From: Labia minor
Taxonomy: Eukaryota > Arthropoda > Insecta > Dermaptera > Spongiphoridae
Direction of reading: 5' to 3'
Length of the DNA: 64,000 nt
NCBI GenBank assembly: GCA_963082975.1
Contig: OY720346.1
Coordinates: 34,809,787 to 34,873,786, forward strand
Part shown: in pieces, positions 26,031 to 36,926 of the stretch
Position numbering within the stretch: the stretch's first letter is position 1
Layout: every line of letters begins with the position of its first letter
Notes under the pieces: model-generated
Told to the model about the DNA's origin: nothing
The model's input: only the letters and a program-made list of their open reading frames with translations
Database searches by the model: none
Position numbers and translations under genes: made by a program

Positions 26031-26989
26031 ATTAATTAAATTTAATATAGAAAAATAAAAAAGTTATAAAAATATACCTAAAGAGAAAAAGTTTTGATTA
26101 CCTGTTCAATTAAATTAATTTTGCTTATAAATTTACTATTACAAGACTATTACAACTTATATAAAACTGAGAATATAATAATAATAATTATTATATAGTA
26201 TATTACATCCTACATTAAGAATATTTAAATAAATTTTAACAAAATTACATGTTTTAAGTTCCATACATTCAATAACAAAATTGAACAGAAAATTGTTTGT
26301 TTATTTAAATATTTAAAATACTTTTTTATCCAAATCGAACCACTTCAAACAGCCCTAAGTAATGATTTTTTAAAATTTAATTTTACATAATAATCTTAAT
26401 TATTTTTAATATGAATACTAATAATAATGGATAAAAAAATTGTATATAATTAATTATTTTTGTTATTATTAAATAACATAAAATTAAAATAGTATCATGA
26501 TCTTACACCAATTTATTTTATTTATTTTTTTTTACCTCTATTCTCAAGGTTGGAAATAAATGAATTTATATATATAGGAATATATGAATGAATAGAGATA
26601 AATTTCTTAGATAACAAAAAGCACATTCATCATATTAATGAACCCATATATACAGGTTTAATTATAATTCAATCTATTGATACTTTAAGAAAGATTCGAT
26701 GTCATAATTCAAAGAAATGTTAATTTGTCAAATATAATTGACTATAAAGTGTCATCATTCTTTTTTTCCATTTACAATTATTTAATTTTCAATTCATATA
26801 TTTCATAAATAGTTAAGGAAAAAAAAAATTATTGATGAATTTTAAATTTTAAATTTATTGATATATAAAATGTAGATATAATAAATAATATAATAGATCT
26901 ATTAAAAAATATCAAATTTGAAAAATACTTTAATTCACACATTTCTTTTTAACTTACTGTAGAAGGTATCGTAATTAAAATAGAGATAT
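26031..26989. other. AT-rich DNA, no gene recognised
   Basis: Low-complexity A/T; nothing else is seen. Confidence 0.55.
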
Positions 26990-27223
26990 TATTCTAATTA
27001 TAATATTTAAAAAAAACTACAGTCGAAAAAAGAAGAGATCACAGGGAAAAGGCGATGAAAATGACTTAAGAATCATAATAATCAAGGAAATGTGTCACTA
27101 CTAGTTAAGGAAAGCTTTTTGTAGAAATTGAGTTCTTAGAACTACGGGTTCATTTAATTATATACATTAAACGTAATTCTTTTTATCCAAATTGTTGAAT
27201 ATTTTTTTTTGAAGATTCTACAG
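26990..27223 (-). repeat. Flank segment E, copy 2, joined to family A copy 5
   Basis: Reverse-complement match of 8374-8606, extending from CTGTAGAATCTTC (27223 downwards) to TTATAATTAGAATA. It abuts the 3' end of family A copy 5 exactly as copy 1 abuts copy 3. Unlike at 8.6 kb, no truncated A fragment follows. Confidence 0.8.
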
Positions 27224-27816
27224 TTTTTACTATCTCACCAGAGATAGTATTGTGATCACGAAAATTTTCGATGTCGAGATTTTGATTTTTATATACGTTT
27301 TGAAGGTTCGTGAGTTATTTTCACTAAGGTTGAGAAAAATGTCTCACTCTCTCTCTCTGTGTATGTATGTAGACAAGATTATGCAAAAACGGTTTGAGCT
27401 AGAATAATTAAATTTGGTACACGGGTAGTTTTCTATCAACTTTTGAGAAATTTAGCTCATCCGGAAGAGGGTCATTACCTACCACGTTTTCATTTTTATT
27501 CTTCTAAAGTGACCGTAAAAATAAAGAATTATGTTTGATAATTTTTCACATGATTAAAAATTGTATAAAACTGCTATATATTAAAATTTCAGTTTGATTG
27601 AATAGCTAAAAGTACCGAAATTAATTTTTTAACACAGCAAACCACGCGTCAACACGTGACGTGGTGCCATCAACAAAGAGCCAAACACTCGCTGATTTAA
27701 TAAATATTATTTATTAATTTTCATTTATAATTTATAATTAATCAAATTTAATTTAAATATAATATATGTTATTTAATCCAATTCAAATTTGCGAGATAGT
27801 CGAGTGGAGATACTCC
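27224..27816 (-). mobile_element. Helentron-like family A, copy 5
   Basis: Reverse-oriented. The 3' end on the left reads TTTTTACTATCTCACCAGAG and the 5' end on the right carries GCGAGATAGT and a GGAGATACTCC palindrome variant. A CT/TG microsatellite lies near 27345-27372, and core motifs are present with a short deletion near 27425. Confidence 0.85.
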
Positions 27817-28556
27817 AAATTTTAAATTTTATTTTATATCTTGAATGGATGCAAAAGAGGGAATTTGAAAATTTATTAGAAGTAAAAAAAAAAAGATTGA
27901 ATGGGAAAAAAAAGTTTGATCATATTTTTTTGTTCTTCTTGTTGTTGGTCGTGAATGGAAATTTTTTTCGTTTTTTTTTCTTCTTAGGGTGACAATTATG
28001 AATTGAATGGAGCGTGGGCGACACAATGGACCGATAAAGATACTCTACTTATACAGTCACTCTAGCCTTTTTATAGCCTTTTATGTAGATCATAGTCATG
28101 TAATTTTTTTTTATTTTTCTATTTACTATATATATTATTTCTCTCTAGATAAAATATGATCAAATTAAGTGGGCAATTGTATGCGATGCATCGTTGTAGG
28201 ATGTATACGTCCTGATAAGGAAACGCTTGACTGGAGAATGACTTTTAGTTAACCTTTGTTGTGATTTTTATTGTGAATAGCTCACACAATTCATTCTATT
28301 GATTAAATTAGAAATATTATTTTTATTTAATAACTCATATGAAAATAATAATTATAATAATACTTATAAATCTTTGCTAATATTTATAGTCCTCGTATAT
28401 ATCAGAAATACATGGGTGGTCCAAAACGATTCCGAAATAACAAATCTATATTTATTTATTAATTTTTTAATCACTGATTAACAAGGAGGAGTGAAAGAAT
28501 TCAGCTAAAAAAAACAATTGTTAATTTTGAAGGGAAAGTGATAGCAAATAATTTTT
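27817..28556. other. AT-rich DNA, no gene recognised
   Basis: Contains A and T tracts and no recognised coding region. The open frames at 27789-28026 lie in low-complexity DNA on both strands and are probably chance. Confidence 0.5.
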
Positions 28557-29196
28557 ACCGAGCGACGATAGTAAGGGAGGTATTGTTTTCACACCAAATT
28601 TCACATGTGGAGATTTTTGCATATCTCCACGAATCATGCATTTTCTTAACAGAAAAAAGTATTTTTAGCATGATGTCTGTCCGTCCGTCCGTCCGTCTGT
28701 CCGTCCGTCCGTTTAGATGTGTTCAGCTTGAACGGCTCAACGGATTTTGATGAAATTTGGTATATTTACTTAATGCATCAGTATGATGAATTGATCAACT
28801 CTTGGTGCAAATCCGGGAACCGGAAGTAGTAGTATTACCGATCGACGATAGGAAGGGAAGGGTTATTTTCACACCAAATTTCACAAGAGGAGATTTTTTA
28901 CATATCACCACTAATCATGCACTTTGTGGTGGTTTTATTCTCGAGAAAAATCATCTTTATTAGTTTTTTTCTTGATTTAAAATTATATGACGTCATCCAG
29001 CCATTCATGACGTCACAACCTGGTCTTTCATATATATTATAAATAAAATAAAATTAAAAATATTTATGTAATATCCATATCTGTTTTTTATTACATTAAT
29101 AGATATATTAAAATTATTTGAAATTGTTTCTGTACCTGGAAATTAATTTATTTCAAACCGTCGGTCGGTTCGGACCTGGCCACAGGTCAACTTATT
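28557..29196 (-). mobile_element. Helentron-like family C, copy 1
   Basis: 640 bp. Oriented by homology of its core to families A and B: the 5' end (right) carries the palindrome GACCTGTGGCCAGGTC followed by CGAACCGACCGACGG, and the 3' end (left) carries CGTCG-CTCGGT as the inverted subterminal repeat. The microsatellite is (CGGA)n, seen as (GTCC)n at 28680-28710 on the plus strand. Two TGACGTCA sites start at 28988 and 29008. Confidence 0.85.
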
Positions 29197-29334
29197 ATAA
29201 TAGTGAAGGGATTACCCTCAAAAAGAAGAAACATTATAAGATAATACTAGTTAACATTACTTCCCAAAAAAATATTATATTATTATGATCTTTCAATATT
29301 ATTATATAATGTATTATAATATATATTGGTGGAG

Positions 29335-29510
29335 AGACCGATTGGGAAATGTCCGCTTGGAAGATCAAGGACGTGGTGGGTGTACAATGTAGGAAGGGAG
29401 GTGAGAGAGATAGGAGAGGGTGAGAAGTGGATGGTTATGGCTCTGGATAGGGACACTTGGAGCTGTGGTCAAGAACTTTAGAGATTTGTAGAGCCACAAA
29501 GATAGATATT
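29335..29510 (+). pseudogene. LINE 3' tail, second plus-strand copy
   Basis: Plus-strand reading gives GRPIGKCPLGRSRTWWVYNV, then EKWMVMALDRDTW and GQEL: the GRPR.RW.DNV ... LAQDRDTW...AAKNF tail typical of LINE reverse-transcriptase ORFs, with shifts. It ends in AGATAGATA just before the border of the next repeat at 29517. Confidence 0.6.
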
Positions 29511-29516
29511 ATAATA

Positions 29517-30841
29517 TACTAGCTGCTCAGAGCTCCTTCGTCGCTCTTCACATCTAGACGGGGGCTCCGCCCCCTGTACCCCCGTGTGGTACATAGTATT
29601 TGGTTGAAAGTAGTAAAAGGTTTTCATCCATTTTGTTTCAATCAATGTATAACATAAAACATTCATTTCTTATTGTGTGATTATTTAAAATATATTTTAA
29701 TTTAATCAGTAAATTAATTATATATATTATTATTGAATATGTTATATCTATCTACTCGAAAGTTCTTGGCAGCTACAACCACATTTCTCCAAGTGTCCTT
29801 ATCATGAGCCTCTGTTCCATCTCTCTTTCGTCATTCCCTGGTGTCCTCATCTTTGGCCCATAAATGCTGGGAAGAATCCTATTCTCAAATACTCTGAATC
29901 CACTCTCATCTCCTAAGATCATAGACCATGTCTCACACTCATATAATACAACAGACAAAATAATTGTTTTATATATTTTAATTTTCATTCCCTTTTATAA
30001 TAATTTTGATGAGATAAGCCTCTTTACTGAATGATAACAGGCGTTTCCCGATTGCAACTTCGATTTAAATTCTTCTCAAATATTATTATCCTTCGTGATT
30101 ACATTCAATTTTTCTACATATTCAAATTCTACATTTTGTATGTTAATACTGCTCCTGTTTGTTTCTAAATATATTTATTTATCATTATTAATTTCAAACC
30201 TCATCTCTTTTCCTACCTCGATTAATTTTTCCTCGCTATCTGTAATTGCAATTGCCGAATCTCCTATTATATTTAAGTCGTCTGGGTCACCTAATATTTT
30301 ACAATTGATTTCCGCATCTTACTCTTTCTTTACTACCTTCAAGATATATTTTAAGATCAAAATTTTCAAATATAGAAAGAATAAATACAAAATAATTTAA
30401 GTTAAATATGATTTAAATATTTTATTATATTAATTAAAATGAGAACTTTTAGAATAAATTATTTAATTGAAATGATATTTGAATATTAGAATTTAAAATA
30501 AAAAGTTAAATATTATAATAATTCTTTGATTGCTAGTTATATACATTGTGTAAAATGAGTCCGCCAGTCAGTGGGCCACGCCTGGCCTGGCTCTTGAATG
30601 AACAACACGGAGAACTATATAAACTTTAAAAAATTAAATTCTGCGGTTATTGATTAGAATTAGATATTAATAAAATCTATAGCCTATGTTACCATAGAGA
30701 TATATAAGAATATTGTGATGTAATTTCATAGAAATCGTTTCTTATTTTTTGATGTTCATAATTCTAAATTACCGGTAAAGTGTCGGTTAAGTAGGAAATT
30801 TCTTTTTTGTTTGTTTCTATGACAGCAAAAAAGTAAACAAA

Positions 30842-30872
<31 letters not shown>

Positions 30873-30896
30873 CAAACACTCTCCTTTATATATATA
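29517..30896. repeat. Interspersed repeat with ACTAGCTGC / (ACAT)n-TATATAGAT borders
   Basis: The left border ATATACTAGCTGCTC leads into a GC-rich block with GGGGGCTCCGCCCCC (a palindrome, about 29560-29574). The right border is an (ACAT)n array (30844-30873) followed by CACTCTCCTTTATATATATAGAT. A second copy of the left border begins at 63944. The centre contains a LINE reverse transcriptase fragment on the minus strand, but whether it belongs to the same element is unclear. Confidence 0.5.
29755..30340 (-). pseudogene. LINE reverse transcriptase fragment
   Basis: On the minus strand, LGDPDDLNIIGDSAIAITDS corresponds to the catalytic palm motif region (usual YADD box, here DPDD, so the first motif residues are altered). 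It is followed by KLIEVGKEMRFEINNDK and, across stops, KIKIYKTIILSVVLYECETW and FRVFENRILPSIYGPKMR, the conserved post-palm and thumb segment of LINE polymerases. It ends with a shortened tail containing LPRTFE. At least three in-frame stops make it a dead copy. The family copies its RNA by target-primed reverse transcription. Confidence 0.8.
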
Positions 30897-31996
30897 GATT
30901 ACTCTATTATTTTGTTTATTTCTTCATTTTATCCATAGCTAAATAGTGGTATGTTAAACACTGCATATAGGTAATTCCTCAAAAAATTCATCATTATACT
31001 ATCTTTGTAATTACCTCTCAAACATTTTAAACTTTTTCAATCTACATTATATATTGATACATTATTTGTATTAATTTGTATTACATATAATTTTCTGTCT
31101 TTATACATTTATTTATTTTTTTAAAATTATCCTAATTTAAAGCCAATGAAGGCAATTATAATATATATTAATTGTTCTATGATTTTGTGTGTGTGTGATT
31201 TGTCCAATTAATTTAAAATATCCAATAAAATAATTATTTATTTTTTTTTTTACTAATTTCAAGCCTTGTTTTCAAATGAAACAACCGTAAAGAATATTTT
31301 ACAACATCAATTCTACAAATAATAGTATTTAAAATCAATCAACCTTAAAAAAAATAGAAATGATTGCCAGATCCCTCCCTATCTCTCTCTCTCTCTCTCT
31401 CATTCTTTCTTTCATTTGAAGTTCTTAAATTAATTTTTTTTTTTGACACTTTTCAATTAAGTTGATGGACGTTAATGATGAATATTTCTCTAACATGAAA
31501 TAAGTAGAAACCAAAAAGAGCAAAAAAATAATAAACATACCTAAATTAATTAATAAATTAGCACTGTTTTAGATTCATATTTTCCAAGTTAATTAATACT
31601 ATTGCTACTTGTATATTTCTTTGAAGTTCTTTGAGTTTATTAAAAAATGGCATTTTAATTATTTTTTAAAAAGTGAGTTTAAAAGTATTAAAAAATTGAT
31701 TTAATTTCTTTTTAATGAATTTAATAACTTTTAGTTATTATTGTCCCGAAACCATCATGCCTATTCTAAGCTCTTAAAATAATTCCAGAATCAATAAATT
31801 GCAGATAAATTTCAATTTGAGGAATATAAATAAAGTAGTTATAATTCAATTATATATTGAAACTCACAATTCAACATTAATCTCAATTAATTATCAAAAG
31901 TTATTTAAAAAAATCCCAAATATTTAATATCACTTATAAAAATGTTTTTTAATTATTTTGAACTTGAGATAAATATGAAAAATAAATTTATATAAG
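30897..31996. other. AT-rich DNA, no gene recognised
   Basis: Low-complexity A/T with (TG)n near 31182 and (CT)n near 31382-31400. No coding sequence seen. Confidence 0.55.
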
Positions 31997-32187
31997 AAAT
32001 TTTGGTAATTATATTACAGACGGGCCCAACAAGGTGGGTGGTTGAAACTTACTTTGAGGGGTTCCTTGAATGATTCTGAACAACTTTATATGCAACTTTT
32101 TTTATGATCTCTTTTAGTTTAATTAATAAAGTTTATTCATATTAAAGTCATTTAAACACATTTTCGGTTTTTTAAATTCGGTTTATT

Positions 32188-32817
32188 ACCGACCGACGAT
32201 AGTAAGGGAGGTATTGTTTTCACACCAAATTTCACATGTGGAGATTTTTACATATCTCCACGAATCAAGCATTTTCTTAACAGAAAAAAGTATTTTTAGC
32301 ATGATGTCTGTCCGTCCGTCTGTCCGTCTGTCCGTATAGATGTGTACAGCCTGAACGGCTGAACGGATTTTGATGAAATTTGGTATTCTTACTTAATGCA
32401 TCAGTGGGATGATTTGATCAACTTCTGGTGCAAATCCGGAAACCGGAAGTGGTAGTATTAGCGATCGACAATAGGAAGGGAAGGGTTATTTTCATACCAA
32501 ATTTCACATGAGGAGATTTTTTACATATCATCACGAATCATTCACTTTGCATTGGTTTTATACTCGAGAAAAATCATCTTTATTAGTTTTTTCTTAATTA
32601 AAATTATATGACGTCATCCAGCCCTTCATGACGTCACAGCCTGGTCTTACATATATATTATAAATAAAATAAAATTAAAAATATTTATGTTATATCCATA
32701 TCTGTTTTTTATTACATTAATAGATATATTAAAATTATTTGAAATTGTTTCTGTAGCTGGAAATTAATTTATTTAAAACCGTCGGACGGTTCGGACCTGG
32801 CCACAGGTCAACTTATT
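32188..32817 (-). mobile_element. Helentron-like family C, copy 2 (tandem with copy 3)
   Basis: 630 bp, complete at both ends. Its 5' end (right, AATAAGT... in element orientation) touches the 3' end of copy 3 with no intervening base at 32817/32818. CRE pair at 32609 and 32629. Confidence 0.88.
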
Positions 32818-33761
32818 ACCGACCGACGATAGTAAGGGAGGTATTGTTTTCACACCAAATTTCACATGTGGAGATTTTTACATATCTCCACGAATCATGC
32901 ATCTTCTTAACAGAAAAAAGTATTTTTAGCATGATGTCTGTCCGTCCGTCTGTCCGTCCGTCCGTCCGTCCGTCCGTATAGATGTGTACAGCCTGAACGG
33001 CTCAACCGATTTTGATGAAATTTAGTATATTTACTTAATGCATCAGTGGGATGAATTGATCAACTTTTGGTGTAAATCCGGAAACCGGAAGTGGTCCGTC
33101 CGTCCGTCCGTCCGTCCGTCCGTCCGTCCGTATAGATGTGTACAGCCTGAACGGCTCAACCGATTTTGATGAAATTTGGTATATTTACTTAATGCATCAG
33201 TGGGATGAATTGATCAACTTTTGGTGCAAATCCGGAAACCGGAAGTGGTCCGTCCGTCCGTCCGTCCGTCAGTATAGATGTGTACAGCCTGAACGGCTCA
33301 ACCGATTTTGATGAAATTTGGTATATTTACTTAATGCATCAGTGGGATGAATTGATCAACTTTTGGTACAAATCCGGAAACCGGAAGTGGTAGTATTAGC
33401 GATCGACGATAAGAAGGGAAGGGTTATTTTCGCACCAAATTTCACATAAGGAGATTTTTTTACATATCACCACGAATGTATTGGTTTTATCCTCGGGAAA
33501 AATCATCTTCATTATGTTTTTCTTAATTTAAAATTATATGACGTCACCCAGCCCTTCATGACGTCACAGCCTCGGGTAACGCCGGCTACTTCAGCTATAT
33601 ATTATAAATAAAATAAAATTAAAAATATTTATGTTATATCCATATCTGTTTTTTATTACATTAATAGATATATTAAAATTATTTGAAATTGTTTCTGTAG
33701 CTGGAAATTAATTTACTTCAAACCGTCGGTCGGTTCGGACCTGGCAACAGGTCAACTTATT
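32818..33761 (-). mobile_element. Helentron-like family C, copy 3, internally expanded
   Basis: 944 bp, complete at both ends but about 310 bp longer than its tandem partner because a unit of about 150 bp is present three times (32939-33388). CRE pair at 33539 and 33559. The loop of the 5' palindrome reads slightly differently (CCTGGCAACAGG). Confidence 0.88.
32939..33388. repeat. Three tandem ~150-bp units inside family C copy 3
   Basis: Each unit begins with a (CCGT)n run and continues through ATAGATGTGTACAGCC, AATGCATCAGTGGGATG and ends at CCGGAAACCGGAAGTGG. Units start near 32939, 33094 and 33248 and are almost identical, so the amplification is recent. Confidence 0.85.
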
Positions 33762-34111
33762 TTATTTTAGAAATTGTTAGATTGATACTAAAGTCATTTA
33801 AACACTTTTTCAATATTATTAATTATAAAAACAAATTTTTTATTTTTATTAATGACTAATGTATGAATGTAACTATTTCTAAAATAAAATAAACCGAATT
33901 TAAAAAACCGAAAATGTGTTTAAATCAGTCAAAATGTCAACCTAAATATGGGAAATACACTGAAAAATTAATTACTTTTTATTAATTAAACTAAAAGAGA
34001 TCATAAAAAAAAGTTGCATGTAAAGTTGTTCAGAATCATTCAAGGATCCCTTCAAAGTAAGTTCAACCACCCACCTTGTTGGGCCCGTCTGTAATATAAT
34101 TACCGAAATTT

Positions 34112-35332
34112 TACATACCTTGCCTTACCTTATTATTTTTATTATTATATATATTATATATCTCTATTTTCATCATTTTTTTTTTATTATAATTTTTACT
34201 AGAATTACTCCGGTTACTTTAAAATGAATCAACTTTATTCAACTAATTAATATTCTTCTTTATTTCATTCATTTTCAATTTGAAATGTTACGGATGCACT
34301 ATTGACAGATTATTTATATGTTATATGTAAATGAAAAATAAAATTCAAAAAAACTTGTTTTAATTATTCAAAGAAATAGTATATTAAAATTCTCAATTTA
34401 TTCCTTTTTTCAACTGTCTAAATCTAAAAGTCTATAATTTCATAATTACAACTACAAATCTTCTCTTTCTTTGTTATTATGTAGATATATCAGATTATAC
34501 TTATTATCGATCTCTTCTTTCTTTTTTTCTTAAAATTAGTATGTATTTATATACTTGTATGCAGTTTATCCTATTAATTAAACGTTATTTTTTTACATTT
34601 TTTTTATTTTATTTATATTTTTTATGATTCACAATTTATCATTAGAAAATATTTATTCAAATTTTAAATAATTATTACTATTTTAATAATATTTAAGTAT
34701 TTTTGAGGGGTGTGGTTCATTTGATGATAAAAGATGATATTGAAATGATGATTTTTTTATGAACGAAATTCCCAAACGGCTTCTAGGCAATCAATTAAGT
34801 CCCTATTTGTCCACCATGCAATGGGAATCATCATCCATCATCTCTCGAGGTTTTCCAATGTCAATTAAAACAACAACCAACCAACCAACCAACCAAACAA
34901 CCACTACTTGTTGAATAGCACAATCATCCAAATTTACAATTTAAGCTTGAATGGTTTGTTTTAACAGATCTATGATATTTTTATCTGATAGTTTTTCATA
35001 ATATAATTAATCTAAATTTATCTAGATTTATTCACTATAAAAAAATAAAATAAAATAAAAAGAATAATAAGTTTCAATAAAATAGTTCTATTTTTCTTTC
35101 TTTCACCCTTAACCAATCGGGAATCAACCCCAATGTAATATTTAATAGAGAAAATATATATTTTATTATTTTAATAAAATTTAATCAAATTACTTAATTA
35201 TTTTAAGTTGATTCTAATTTAACACATACATTTATTTTATTTATACAGCATTTTCTAGTAAGTATTATTCATATTAATAATTTTACTTTTGTTTTAAAAT
35301 CTAATGTATATTGTATATATTATTAAATGATA
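34112..35332. other. AT-rich DNA, no gene recognised
   Basis: Low-complexity A/T with a short (CCAA)n array near 34878-34895. Confidence 0.55.
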
Positions 35333-35945
35333 CAGGGTGGACCAAAAGTCCGGTAACATTTCAAATGGTTATAAAAAATACAAAAAGAGATATGAGAGAA
35401 AATGTATTTATTTATTATAAAAGTACAAAAATCAGGGTTTTATTTTTTAAAAATAACGTCGTCCAAATGTGCCCCTTGTTTAGTTTGGCACCCCCGTAAC
35501 CTAGTGCGGAAATTTTCCATCACCGCCCGACAAGTGTTTGGAGAAATGTTCTGAATTTCCTCGCATATATTTTCTTTTAATTCTTCAATAGACTGAGGGT
35601 TGTTATTAAAAACTTTACTTTGTCAATTGGTGACAAACTCGGGCTGCGGGGTGGCGAGTTAATGTCACCTCTTTTGAATATGACTTTTTGCTCATAATTT
35701 TGGCCTGAACTGAACATGTGGTAATCAGAAGGCACTATGTTTGGTGAGTACACTGGGTGGGGCAGAACTTACTATTCGAGCTGCAAAAGGGTATCCATCA
35801 CAACTCTGCACCGAGCGTTGTTCCGCAAGAGGATGAGCTGGCGTCGGTTACTCACTACTATTGCTGGTCTTTTTTTGCAACAATACGACGTTTAATTTGT
35901 TCGGTTGACCTCGGCAGACATCTGGAAGTTACAAATTATATAGTG
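35333..35945 (-). mobile_element. Tc1/IS630-type transposon remnant
   Basis: The left end CAGGGTGGACCAAAAGTCC follows a TA and matches the terminal style of Tc1/IS630 elements (compare CAGGGTGCTTC at 43457). A transposase C-terminus lies just inside on the minus strand. The opposite inverted repeat was not found, so the right limit is approximate. Confidence 0.6.
35434..35610 (-). pseudogene. IS630-type transposase C-terminal fragment
   Basis: An unbroken minus-strand reading NNPQSIEELKENICEEIQNI, then SPNTCRAVMENFRTRLRGC and GAHLDDVIFKK before a stop. This is the C-terminal end of insect IS630/Tc1-like transposases, after the catalytic core (compare the SRGGHLEDVIF end at 17059). The upstream part (35620-35945) does not continue the protein recognisably, so the gene is a fragment. 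Confidence 0.75.
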
Positions 35946-36926
35946 TGACTTTCATTATTCATGATAATATAATTAAGAATAAATAATTAAAAGATAAAAA
36001 AAAAAATTATAAAACGTTTTTCTTGTTGTCTAAATATATATAAAAATATTTTATTCCTATAAGGATTAATAAGTTAATAGATTTTTATAATTTTTTGGGA
36101 TTACTTATTGAAAATATTTTTTAATTTTAGCAATTCTCAAATGGAAATATTTTTATTTTTATTAATAATTTTAATAATATTAATAAAAATACTACCAGTA
36201 ATAAAATACACACATCATTAACTTTATTCGCTAATTACATTTAATTGATTAATTATAATTCAATTACATTTCTTCCATACCATCTAGAAACACATTTAAA
36301 TATCTACTAAAATATTCAGAAACCTAGTTCAAATTAAAGTTGATGAAAAATTTTGATTGAAATTTTTCATTTAAGAGAATAGTAAAGTTGATAAAAACGT
36401 TGTAATCGAAAAAACAGTTTAAATATCTGGAATTACTTAGATGCTACTCTTGAAAAACAAAGGTCTAAGAATATGAAAAAGGTAACTTATCTCGAGTGTC
36501 ATAGACACCATTCCCTTGAATTTAAGGTGGAGTGCTGGCTTATGACAAATAGAGAAGGAAATTAGGCAGAATACAGTGGACAATGGCTTTAAGAAATTGA
36601 TTTGCAGCATCTCATAGGGTGCAAGATGACATTAAAATTATAAACATAGAATACGGCGAGAAAATGACAAGAAAATGCTATTTTGTACTTAAGAGTTTGG
36701 GTTTGCTTGTTTATGATGCAGAGATTTTTTTTTTTCATAAATGAAGATGAAATAGAGAATTTCTACATAAAAAAAGAAAGATTTATTATTGACATTAATG
36801 ATTTTAGTTACTAAAGTGCCCATAAACGGTCAATCATAATAATAATAATAATTGTTTCTTCATTTCGGTTAATTTCACACCCCACTTGTTTAACCAAATA
36901 ATACTTATTATTATTATTTTTCAATT
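35946..36926. other. AT-rich DNA, no gene recognised
   Basis: A weakly coding-like patch at about 36430-36700 (for example ECHRHHSLEFKVECWLM with later stops) could be another old LINE piece but was not identified. The rest is A/T. Confidence 0.4.

Larger units (their letters stand above)
31997..34111. mobile_element. Long inverted-repeat (foldback-like) element, interrupted
   Basis: The left end AAATTTTGGTAATTATATTA is complemented at the right end (TAATATAATTACCGAAATTT). The inverted match continues through GGGCCCAACAAGGTGGGTGG, the ATGATCTCTTTTAG block and AAACACATTTTCGG, giving arms of about 190-260 bp. The left arm lacks about 55 bp present in the right arm and is split by two family C copies at 32188-33761. 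The right arm still carries the uninterrupted site near 33878-33895. No protein is encoded. Confidence 0.75.

Noticed and set aside
28557-29196. Family C as a TIR DNA transposon because ACCGACCGACG is inverted at the two ends
   Set aside because: The inverted repeat is subterminal on one side (a palindrome lies outside it), and two empty sites show no target duplication, which fits a Helentron-like element better.
30095-30400. Plus-strand frame of 101 codons
   Set aside because: It is antisense to the LINE reverse transcriptase palm region and has low-complexity composition.
28680-33280. (CCGT)n arrays as a CRISPR or telomere-like repeat
   Set aside because: The runs are 4-base microsatellites inside a transposon family; there are no spacers, and the unit is not a known telomere repeat.
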